Source: Dastarcus helophoroides
Lineage: Eukaryota > Arthropoda > Insecta > Coleoptera > Bothrideridae
Direction of reading: 5' to 3'
DNA: 64,000 nucleotides
Assembly: GCA_028583605.1 (NCBI GenBank)
Contig: CM053329.1
Coordinates: 3,906,001-3,970,000 of the forward strand
This document shows, in pieces, positions 48,809-58,789 of the stretch. The notes under the pieces were generated by a model. The model was not told the origin of the DNA, did not search any database, and was given only the letters and a program-made list of their open reading frames with translations. Each line of letters begins with the position of its first letter. Positions within the stretch are counted from its first letter, which is position 1. The position numbers were made by a program, and so were the translations under genes.

Positions 48809-50280
48809 ATTTCGTTTCGGTTTTCCTTCGAAACTAAATTCCGGTGAAAAAATCTTGATCATCTTTTCGAATGTTCGACTTTAATTTTGCATGTAGAAAA
48901 AAGAATTTTTATAAATTGAAAGATTATTTTAATTTTCACTTCATAACGTCGGCAATAATTGCGAGTTTGCTAATATAGCTAACATAAACAAAATAGGAAT
49001 ATTTTAACTAAACAAAAATATTATTAGTGAGAACAGGACAGTAACCTCTTTCGTGACAATAAGTGAAAAAAAAAACAGAAAAAATAATAGGGCGTTCCCA
49101 CAATGACAAACGCATATATTTATTTATTAACGCCAAAGTAATAAGTTAAGGTAAAATTAGAGAAAAGACCCTTCTACCACTGCATATTTCATCAATCGGG
49201 GTCAACAGCCCAGCACGTGCCCTTCTCGTTAAAATTTTTCAGTTGATGGAAGATAGTTTCGAGCACGTTAGGGTGCAAACTGTCACTAACAGTTTCTCTA
49301 TGCTCACGAAATCAATAAGGCTCAACCTTGATCCGCATTTTACGGCAATACTCACATAGCGTGTTTAAAAAAGGGTGCTAAGCGGGGTTGTTATTTCTCG
49401 ATCATGCAAAATTAGCATAAACGTTACAATCAGGTTCACGTGTTGTGTTTTAGTTTAGAACAGAGCACGCGCGCTAACCTGAAACTACAGCTGCACTCAG
49501 TTTCGTTTCACCTTTCAAAATTATGCATTTTCCATCATTTATGATGTATAAAATTTTTTTAATGTTATCAGATCGGCACCAAACCTAGCTGGTAATTTCA
49601 ACTACAACTAATGACCGACACTTTGAAAACTATAACGCTCATTTTAGGGGAACGTCTAATGTAACAAAATTACAGCTAAGATTCGGTGCTATTACCCCAA
49701 GAACATAGAAAAACGAGAACCTTTTAAAATAAATTAACTTTGGCCTAAGTAATCTGAAATACAAGAGAGGCAAACTAAGCCTATATATTTTCTCCCGTAT
49801 CCTTGAAGGAAAAAGAAGGTCACTCAGACAGCTCGGCAAAAAAACTAATAGGAGTTTTGCGTCGACAAGGTATACTATTGTTATTTCACCCAGACGTAGA
49901 AGAACAGGGTAGATTTCAAAAGGTAGAATGATAAATGATTCCATTATTTGTCAGGAATCGTTAGAGGTTCAGGACATGAAAATATCTTTTCTAATTCGCT
50001 TGGTTTTCACTAAACGTCTAGCACGTGCTTTTTGGGCATATGCTACATGAAATAATAGTTTTTTTTTATGATCTTGTAACAGAATGCGATAATATTTATT
50101 TTATATTACAGAGGATAAAATTGAAAAGAAGAACGTTTAATTAAGGTGATTTGTTAAGTTTAACAGTAACTAAACTGATGTCATGCCGAAGGCACTTGTA
50201 TTCGATGGATGTTGCTATTCAACTAGTGATACAATAAAATAGCCTCACTGCTAATGACCTCTGTGATATTAGGTTACGTC
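48809..50280. other. No supported gene
   Basis: A stretch at 49190-49480 is more balanced (GCCCAGCACGTGCCCTTCTC, with an E-box). The 101-codon minus frame at 49639-49944 is Leu/Phe-rich without a recognisable motif. Confidence 0.45.
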
Positions 50281-50289
50281 GTAGTGATA

Positions 50290-50770
50290 ACCTCTTAAAT
50301 TTCGATTTTCCTTTCAACATGCGTTTTTCTCGAAATTTAGCTTAAAACTAAAATCTCTTGAAAATGGATATACAAATATTGTCCCCTGAAAGATTAAAAA
50401 ACGCAACACTTTCTCTAATGCGTTTCGATAACCAAGCTATCTTCTTCAGAGCCATAGGTACTACAACATTGCATTAAGACAAAACTACTCTCAAAATTGT
50501 AAGTTATTTTTCAGAATAAATTCCGTTTTTTTTTTCTTTTTTTTTTGAAATTTTCGAGTATAAATTAGCTGTTTTTACACTTGTTTGATTCCCTACAATT
50601 TCGATTGTTGTATTTTTGAAATTTTGAACTAAATCACAAATTCCTGATGTTGAGTATATATAAAAAAACTTAAAATCTGATACTTTTCCCTTTTGCTTCT
50701 TTCTCTATTCGTCTTTTTATTGGCTAATTTCTATTTTTCGAATTTTACACTTTTCTCAAGATTCCAAGTT
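50290..50770. mobile_element. Penelope-type remnant beside skewed AT repeat
   Basis: Carries a minus-strand hammerhead-like core (50401-50449). Its 3' flank (TTTTTTAATCTTTC and TTTGTATATCC on the minus strand) resembles the flank of the plus-strand motif at 57217, suggesting both derive from one family. AT-repeat words border it on both sides, as at 57.3 kb. Confidence 0.4.
50401..50449 (-). ncRNA. Hammerhead-like ribozyme core with preserved stem II and a stem III
   Basis: On the minus strand: CTGAAGA (50443-50449), one base, GATAGC, loop TTG, GTTATC, then GAAA (50423-50426). GATAGC pairs with GTTATC over six pairs including one G-U. GAAA is followed by CGCA and, 13 bases on, TGCG (50402-50405) then U-U, which fits stem III and the UH cleavage position of the hammerhead consensus. 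Stem I is not convincing. Fits the Penelope-type ribozymes; activity unknown. Confidence 0.5.
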
Positions 50771-51876
50771 TAACCTCAAAAATTTTAACTTTGGAGGTAT
50801 TCAAAATTTGTGAGAAGCAGGCTTAGGGAGGCAGGGAGTTCAATTAATTAATGACTCATACAGTACACCAGCAACTCTAGCACTATATTAGTACGATTAT
50901 TTTAATATTGAATATAATTTAACTTCCTAAATTTTGATACTTCATAACAATTTTTAAAAAATTCTTACTTACGTCTCGTTATTTAGGGAAGTGAAGGTTC
51001 ACGATTTCTGGTGAGTGGTAGGGACCAGCAAACCATAAAAATTTGCCTTCTTAATACTAATTACAAACGCACCCTTTCTTTCAAAATCGTAACTTTATCT
51101 TAAAAATTTCTATATGCATATATATTTTTGGAGCTTAAATTCGAAATTTCAATTTTTTTTAGATTCATGCGTTAAGAAAGTAAATTAAACAGGTGTCTTG
51201 TTTTCGACTTAATTATGATATCTACCTGGCAATTTATTATTTTTAAATCACATAAAAAATGATTAAATTACATCAAACGAAAAAGTTTAATTAACTATTT
51301 AATTATTTGCATTTATCTTTGGTATTAAGCGAGATACACATCAATATAATGTGATGTGCGTTAGAGTCGTTTCAAAAAATTAGGTTATATTTAATGGGTT
51401 CGGTAGCACAACACACAAAAAAATTATTTGCACATGTGTTTTTTTAATTGCAAAATTCAACGAACAACTCAATTCTTTATTGATGTGGATCCAGCTTTAA
51501 ACGGCATATTTCACTGGAACTTCAGAATTATGTTTATTTCGGTTTGGATATTTAAATTAGAAGCACACCATCAAATAAATTCTTAGCCAGAAATTAAATA
51601 ACCTAAATTGATATTTTGCTTGTCACATTAACTGTATATTTATAATAGTCTTGTAAAGAAAACGTAAAATTTCTCAAAATTCAATGTGAAAAAATAAACG
51701 ACTTCTAAATCAGGTATAATAAATAGGCAAAGCTAATTTAGTTCGTATGAAGGAATTCTTCAAATTTAATGTTGCAAACAATGGGAATGTAAATCAATCA
51801 CAGCAGTTTCTATAAATGTTCTAGGTGTATATCCTTGTTCCTTATCAAAAATCTCCTCGCCTTCATCATGCTGACG
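50771..51876. other. No supported gene
   Basis: AT-rich; a little skewed repeat at 51080-51160. Nothing else recognised. Confidence 0.5.
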
Positions 51877-52224
51877 TGTGTTGTGTTTGTTTTCATTTAA
51901 GGGTTCAAGGACCGTTGCAGTGATTACAGTTCGCAATCTGGGCCACCAGTTTCATCGCGGATGCCACCGGACAAAAAACTATCTTTTTTTCTTTTTCCTC
52001 GTCTTCCCTCCTAATCCGAAAAATGGGGTGCACGCCCTTGGGCATGTCGTTATCTTTTTCCTGCGAGCGACATCGACATTTTCGGTATATGGAGCGGGCA
52101 GAAACCCGCAATGGCAATGACTCTTATTGAACTACCGGGGTCGTCGCCTGCGTCGCGATGCTGTGAGCTGCCTGTGACCTCTACTAGGATGCTGAAGAGG
52201 GGGAGAGGAAGGCGCTGCACGGAT

Positions 52225-52235
52225 CACGTGACGTC
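52225..52235 (+). promoter_or_regulatory. Overlapping E-box and CRE-like site
   Basis: CACGTGACGTC joins a perfect E-box to seven of eight bases of the CRE palindrome TGACGTCA, inside the CpG-rich island. Confidence 0.35.
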
Positions 52236-52361
52236 TGCAGCCCCAACGCCGCGCATTGCAGCAGTTACTATGACTACGTTTTCTTCATCCAACAAACGCG
52301 ATTGATTTGCTTGTTTACTCGGTGTCTAGCTTCACCTGTCTCAGATCTTTACCTTTGATGG

Positions 52362-52372
52362 CAGGGGGCGCT
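52362..52372 (+). promoter_or_regulatory. CTCF-type core CAGGGGGCGCT
   Basis: An exact match to the core of the CTCF consensus (CCASYAGGGGGCGCT); flanking 5' bases fit less well. It sits at the edge of the CpG-rich island. Confidence 0.5.
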
Positions 52373-52400
52373 ATTGTCGAACTTTAGCGCCGTAGCGGGA

Positions 52401-54403
52401 TTTCAGGGAATTTTATTGGCATCAGGAGGTTTTTGCTCCTTGCATCAAGCGCAACGTCCGTAAAATATTTATCATATTTAGAGAATTTTAGAAATTCAGT
52501 ACTGCCTTTTAGGTTTAAAATTTCCATCCCAAGGAGATGTCGAACTCACCAGAATATGGAAATTAAAACTTATTAAAGCGCTCAATTAATAACGAAAAAT
52601 AAGGTAATTGTAAAATAACGATGCATAAGAAATTTATTTAAATGGAAACATTATTTATGCACTCGGGAAAGAGTTACGGCTCCATCAGGACTGACGTGTA
52701 CAAAAACAGATGCATTATGGCATTGTGCCATTGAAAATTGAAAATTCCTTTAAACAAATACCAATCAATATATAGCAGAAGTATAAAAATGCAGGAAAAG
52801 TAGTTGAGATTTTCAATTCCACGTTTCCCACACATCTTGTGACTAATTATTGCAATTAACATGAACATACAAGCAGCTGAGAATAGCAAAAATATATTTA
52901 AAAAAAAACGCTGGTGATATTACCATTAACCAAACTTCTAAATAATGTGATACCATCTAAAATGGCACTTTTTCGTTTTTGCTATACCAAAAATAAAGAT
53001 TTATAATATTATTATAATGAACACTTCTTTAAATATTAACGAAATATATACAAGGGGTTAAGACCATTTTTAATTTGCCTTCCAAAATCAGAGTCAGTAT
53101 TTAACTCATATCATAATTGATAGATTTGGAAATTGAATTATGAATCATGTCGTATTATTTTAGGGCGTTTAAATTTAAAAAAAAACTATTGAAAACTGCA
53201 TTCAGTTAATAGCAATAAGTTAATATAATGTTGAAATCTACTTCATTGTGAATATGCAAATATATTTTGCAACCCCTCCCCCCCACTAGTTCCGCAACTG
53301 GTTTTATTTATTATTAAACATATGTATCCTGAAATTTATAAAACTAAACAATATACCTATTAATAATAACAGAGAAAGTCAAAGTTGGACTTCGGTATGT
53401 TAGGAAAACTCGAAATTTCGAGAAAAAGTAAATTTGCTAATACATAAAATACATTTCTTAGACTGATATTCGTGGGTAATTTAAAAATTATAAAAAAAAA
53501 TACTTTCCAGTTAACATTTACTTAATCCATGCTATATTTAAAGTGCATTCATTGGACATCACTATCTCTAGTGTGTTTGAGATTTTATGGAGGCAATGTC
53601 AAAAGTTTTTGCTTGGTTCATAAATTTCAATTTCTGATAGTAACCAGCGCCCACAAATAAGGTGAAGAAATAATATATATGAAACAAACTTTATGAAGAT
53701 ATATTTCAATATCTTTCACCTTATCTTTTTGAATAGAGAGTTACAGATTAATAAAAGAATCATTGTTTTATGGATAACATAAAATTTGAGACGTTATTTC
53801 GTAAGTATCACAAACTGTGAGAATGACTATCAATAATAAAAATTGCAAACGTGAAAACAAAAACGCGATATGTCGCTTGTAAACTAATATCCCACACATC
53901 AATTTTTTCTAAGAATTTTCCTAAGCAATTTTGCAGAAGTATGAAGATAATAATGTCATATCCCAAGGTTAATTTGTTACTCAGAATATGAAAGATTGAA
54001 ATTTTATCTACTTACGTAACCTTTATGTATGTATCAAATGTGATGTCCATAATAAACAAACATACCTGAAATAAAAAGAATATATTAATAGTGGTCATTG
54101 CAGATGATCATGCGTATTTAAAATAAGATGAAATTGTTACGAAAAGTAGTAATATCAGTCAACATGGGGTATTTCACTCGTGTGATTAATTTTAATCAAC
54201 AGTCGATTAAGACAACAATATGGTTCTCTTAAGAAAAACAAATTAACCAATGAAATACCCTAACACCCTAATTAAATATATTCCGCACTGTTCGCGACGT
54301 TACATTAACTTTCTTCTGCAATTTATTATTGCTATCATCGATTGTCAAGCAAATCATTCATCTACGGGGCTCTCAAAGCCGAAAATATCAGTTTATGATT
54401 TAC
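52401..54403. other. No supported gene
   Basis: AT-rich. The frame at 52674-52889 minus is hydrophobic without a motif. Nothing else recognised. Confidence 0.5.
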
Positions 54404-54483
54404 CTGTTTTTCATCGATCAGGCATAACCTACACAATGTTTCGTTTCTCTCGATTACAAGTTGTGACGCAGCTGCCGCACTAT
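54404..54483 (-). CDS. Candidate internal exon with CRLCL motif (ZAD-type zinc finger start)
   Basis: On the minus strand an acceptor (ACATTGCTAG) ends at 54484 and a strong donor (CAG then GTAAAT) follows 54404, framing 80 bases that encode 26 residues in one phase: an alanine-rich start, then ERNETLCRLCLIDEKQ. CRLCL preceded by a few polar residues is the hallmark beginning of the ZAD domain of insect zinc-finger transcription factors, whose next landmark is an IF about 10 residues on; reading past the donor also gives LIF, so the exon limits are uncertain. ZAD proteins dimerise through this domain and bind DNA by C2H2 fingers, none of which is visible nearby. Could be chance. Confidence 0.3.
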
Positions 54484-54512
54484 CTAGCAATGTAAAGCAG
54501 TTCAAAGTTAAA

Positions 54513-54560
54513 TGCAAATACTTTTTCAGCTTAAAATGTAAGCTGAAAAAAATATTTGCA
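54513..54560. repeat. Near-perfect hairpin, 21 bp stem and 5-base loop
   Basis: TGCAAATACTTTTTCAGC and TTA pair with the inverted sequence after the loop AAATG, with one mismatch and one bulged base. Too regular for chance here. Could be a fold-back remnant, a transcribed small hairpin or a replication-derived palindrome. Confidence 0.8.
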
Positions 54561-55829
54561 GTATTTATTATTATAATGTCATTAAGTTTAAAAGAAGATA
54601 GAAAATAAAAGGTATAAATATAAATATACATTATAATTAGAAAACTGTAAAGTATAGATGTGTATTACATTATAATTGGTATTATTATTAGAATCGAAGC
54701 TTTTATACCGTGGCAAGAGCTCCAACCAACATCATTATTTTCTATAAGTATATTAAATCCCTTATCAGTGTAACAAGACCTGTGAATGCATCATTAACGG
54801 AACGACAACCAATTTGGAAACAATGCTGTTTTTAAAACAGCCAACCAACCATTGTAATATATGATTCGGCTCGAAGAAAAAGGCAATATGACCATATGAA
54901 CTTGAAAACCTGTAAATCACAATATAAATATAGAAACATTGCTACACGCATTCCGAGGGCAATTTAAAATTTTTATACTTGTTCTTTGTTTTATTTAAAA
55001 CATTCAATGACTTTTGCATCGGCTTCTACGTAGGTGGTATAAGTACAAGGTGTACAAGACGACTTTTGTGTCGTAATTGGTTTAGCTCGAAAGCCGAGAT
55101 TCAAGATCTTCCAATATTAAATATTGGTTTAATTTTGATTTAACACTCGACCGCAGACCCAGTTTAACGACGTCGGAAATTATGCTGATTACACAGTATA
55201 TTTTAGCAATATTGAGAAACCTTTTGTTAAGCCGATGTTCAGCCTTGACAGCGTGACGAAAACACCGAAAGAGTATGTTACAAAACTCCCACTTGACGCG
55301 GAAGCTGTGTAAGATATTTAATTAAGACAATGGGTCTAGTTGTAGGATACTCAAGATTAACATTAGCCAGTCTAATCAATGAATCATGAATTAAACATTC
55401 TCGATGCTTAATTTCATTTTTCTCGTTTTATGGTTTCGCATTTAAATGCAACTTTGTTACATTTGCGGTTATTTCCACTATCTTCCGATGTAAAAGGAAA
55501 CTTGACTGTTAAATCGACAAGCTTGCTTTAGTTCACTAAGCTTTCTTACTAAAACGCTGCTATAACACTATTAATTACTAGAACAAATTTTATATAGAAT
55601 TTATATGAATTTATTAGAAGTATAAAAGGAAAATTAGAAACCTAATCAATTTAAAAAAAATATATGATTATGTTTGAAACTTTCAAACACAAAAATACAA
55701 TAAACAATTTTAATAAAAAATGGTTCAACTTCAGCATCGCATCAGAGCTTCTAGGCGATCAACCTGAGCATTATAAGCCAAGAGAAAAATAGAAACGCGC
55801 TCAGTAACTCAATATATTGATTAGGAACA
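54561..55829. other. No supported gene
   Basis: AT-rich intron-like sequence. Confidence 0.5.
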
Positions 55830-56540
55830 TTTTTTTTTTCATTCTGAAACCGAAGGAATATGAAGAGCGCGAGGGATAAATCTTCTACTATGAAAGAGAG
55901 GATGATTGGACATACCAGTGCAGTGATTGATTTTGAGACAAAGGTTTTACCTTCTGAAGCCCCCCAAAAAATAAATAGCGAGAAACAAATTCTTCATTTC
56001 TGAAAGCGAGGATGAAAAAGAACGCCATCTTTCAATGTGTTACACATTAACATTATAGCGCTGAGACCAAGGGTTTTCCTTCTGAAACGAAAGAGAATGA
56101 AGCGATGGAGACAAAACTCTTCTTTGCTGAAATCGAAGACGAAGAAGAGCGACATCCTTCAATATATTGGACATACCAGTTTAGTGACTGATTGTGAGGC
56201 AAAGGTTTACCTTCTGAATTTCAAAGAAAATAAAGAGCGAGAGAAAACACTTGTCCTTTCTGAAAGCGAAAATTAAGAAGAGCGTCATGCTTTAATATGT
56301 TTGACATACCATTATGCTGACACAAAAGCTTTCCCTTCTAAAAAACGAAAGAAAATGAAGAGCGGGGGAACAAAACTCTTCCCATCTAAAAGTGAAGACG
56401 TAGAACAGCATCATCCTTCAATATCTTGGACATACCAGTATTTTGACTAAGGCAAAAACTAAAACTAAAGGATATAAAGAGCGAGAGAGACAGAACTCTT
56501 CCCTTTTAGAAGCGAAGATATGTTGAGCATATCGAAGATA
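55830..56540 (+). repeat. Tandem repeat, about 130 bp unit, five to six diverged copies
   Basis: Landmark word GGACATACCAGT or variants at 55911, about 56044, 56172, 56305 and 56431 (steps 126-133). Each unit also has GACAAAGGTTTTACCTTCTG, AAAGAAAATGAAGAGCGAGA, CAAAACTCTTC and CTGAAAGCGAAGATGAAGAA. In one frame a unit reads as an acidic peptide (SESEDEKERH, ETKENEAMETKL), but stops between units and non-triplet length argue against a working protein. The plus frame at 56037-56276 lies inside it. Confidence 0.9.
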
Positions 56541-56689
56541 AATCTCTTTTGAGAAGAGTTACAATGCTTATGTTAGTTAAAGTTAAACACGCATAATAGA
56601 AGTTTGACACGTTTCTATTCGAAAAGATATCCCAGGGAAAATTTCAAAATTACCTTTATCCTTTGACAGAATTGAGACATAGAGAGCTC

Positions 56690-56900
56690 ACGAAATATTT
56701 AATTTTTAAGTTTCATACCACGAATGGGCCACAACATTCGTCTGTTTGTATGTCCGTCTGACGGAACCAGTTATCTCGAAAACTACAAAAGCTATCAAAA
56801 AAAATTAGGAACAGTTAGTTTTATGCGATTTACTACTAGTGACGTAAATAGCTTTGCGCGATGGGAGTAGGAGGTCTGATTATTTTTGTCAATAAAAATC
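56690..56900 (+). mobile_element. Possible transposon fragment
   Basis: The segment CGTCTGTTTGTATGTCCGTC followed by GACGGAACCAGTTATCTCGA is a phrase found near the ends of many insect Helitrons and mariner-type elements. No boundaries seen. Confidence 0.3.
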
Positions 56901-57216
56901 AATTTCATATGTGATACAACAAGTACATGCAACGAAAATTTATTATATTTTTCAGTACCTGAAAAAAAAAACTTACAAACTTAGTTTCGAACCGCAACTG
57001 AATCAAAAACAAAAGAAAAGTCATTTCCCCAAAACGAAAACCGGTAAAAAACAATTTTATCGTCTTATTTAGGTTCAGTACACGTTCAAACACTGATTCA
57101 ATGAGCTAAGTTGACGTTTGCCTTTGGTACCAAGTATCAATGTATATAAAATTAAAAATTACGAGTTTACACAAAAATATTTACCTTTTACCTAAATTTT
57201 TTTTGGTGCAACATGA

Positions 57217-57243
57217 CTGAAGATGATAGCTTGGCTATCGAAA
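57217..57243 (+). ncRNA. Hammerhead-like ribozyme core
   Basis: CTGAAGA (57217-57223), one base, GATAGC, loop TTG, GCTATC (perfect six-pair stem II), then GAAA (57240-57243). Unlike the related minus-strand locus at 50.4 kb, no stem III partner (TGCG) follows CGCA, so this copy is probably dead. Confidence 0.45.
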
Positions 57244-57319
57244 CGCAAAACCTTTATTGTATTTTTTTAATTTTTCTTGGTTTAGAACACGATTTGTATT
57301 ACAAATTTTAGCTAAAACT

Positions 57320-58780
57320 CTAAGTATTCTAAATTCGCCTATTCGAAATTTTGATTTTCAACTTGCAGTATTTATTTTTCGATATTACGGTTATTGTAAT
57401 TTCAATGACATTATTTTGTAAATTCCGACCTTTAAACTTGTAATTTTTAACTTTCGTTTAAAAATCTAGAAAATCATCGTTTTGGCTTTTCATGAAATTT
57501 GGATTTTTATTTTTCAACATTTCTACTTTCACTAATCCTGAGGTGTCGACAATTTTGAGAAAGGCATATGTTTGATATTTTCTAAAAATATTGAGTCTTT
57601 TCAGATATTTTATTATTTTTTTCCAAAACCTCAAGTAGATGTTGATTTTTTCGAAATCAATCAAAATGTCGACTTAAAACTAGAATTTGTTTTTTTTCGT
57701 CATCGTTTTGAGAATTTCTTTAATTATTACAGATTTTTTTTCAACTTCCGCTTTTTTCCCAAAATTTTCACTCGATTTTTATTTATTTTTTCCTCGAATG
57801 TCTACTTTAAATTTGATATTTTAAATTTTTCAGGAAATTTTCACATTCTTCGACTACGCTGATTTTTTTGCTCGAAAAATCGAATACAAACTTTAAAACC
57901 CAAGTCATTTATTAGGAAAATTTGATTTTAAATTCAAAATAAAATAATTTAATAAATTTTATTGTATTGAAATAAAATAAATCTGGTTTGTGTATATAAA
58001 TTGGGATTCCTTCTAGTAAGTATGTTTTATTTATTTACTTACCCATTTTTTCTCAGAATTTTCATAGAAACAATAGTGTCAAATTTTATTGGGAATTTCT
58101 ATACACAAAATTTAACATAAATTATAACTTCATTTTCAACCGCTTTAAAGATTTTTTCAAAATAACTACATACGTTCGATTTTTACTTACAAAAATTAGG
58201 ACTTCCTTTTCAAAATTTCGACCTTGACTCCAAAATTTTTACCTTTATAAAAATTCCAAGTTTTTTTCAATTTTGTTTGTTTTCCATAATTCCAAACTTA
58301 CACTTACTTAACACCCTTAACATTATTATTTTTAAATCAATCATATTTTTTTGAAAACTTTAGCTTTCTCTCAGATTTCCGGATTTGTCCATTTAATTTT
58401 TACTTTTTTTTAAAGTTCGGTTACAACTCAAAATTTTAAGTTTTCTGAGATAATTGATTTTAATAATTTCTAACGAATAATTTCGAGATTTTGTTTTTGT
58501 TTCCAAATTAGACTTTTTTAATTGACACTTTTTCCGAAATTAAAATTTATTCTTTATAACTCCAGGTTCACGGTTTCAATTTTTTTCCAAAATTTAATAA
58601 GTATAAATGCGAATTGTTTTTAATAATCTCGGTTTTTTCCGAAGCTTGTTTTTAAATTTTGAAATTTCGACTCTTTTCTCGAAATAGTAAGAAAACTTGG
58701 ATTTTTTTAAAATTTTTATTGTTCGTAGTTTTTCAAACAATTTACATTCGTATTCCGAAATATGTTTTTTGTCTTTGCTT
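57320..58780. repeat. Block of the skewed AT repeat, pyrimidine-rich on plus strand
   Basis: TTCGAAATTTTGA, AAATTTCGACC and TTTTTCAAAA words throughout, with a short ordinary insert around 57890-58080. The frames at 57458-57664, 57572-57862 and 58794-59060 are its read-through. Confidence 0.7.
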
Positions 58781-58789
58781 CATAATATC

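Larger units (their letters stand above)
51880..52400. promoter_or_regulatory. CpG-rich island, candidate promoter region
   Basis: About 500 bases with GC and CpG far above the surroundings (GGGGTCGTCGCCTGCGTCGC, CAGCCCCAACGCCGCGCATT). It contains CACGTG overlapping TGACGTC (52225-52235) and a strong CTCF-type core (52362-52372). Three frames are open (51878-52120 and 52111-52305 plus, 51905-52117 minus). A plausible plus-strand acceptor (GTTTGTTTTCATTTAAG, ending 51900) is followed by a frame starting FKDRCSDYSSQSGPPV. None can be identified. Best read as the promoter or first exon of an unrecognised transcript, possibly an alternative mex-3 start. Confidence 0.4.

Noticed and set aside
49639..49944. 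101-codon minus-strand frame, Leu/Phe-rich
   Set aside because: No membrane-protein family signature, splice sites or promoter; probably chance.
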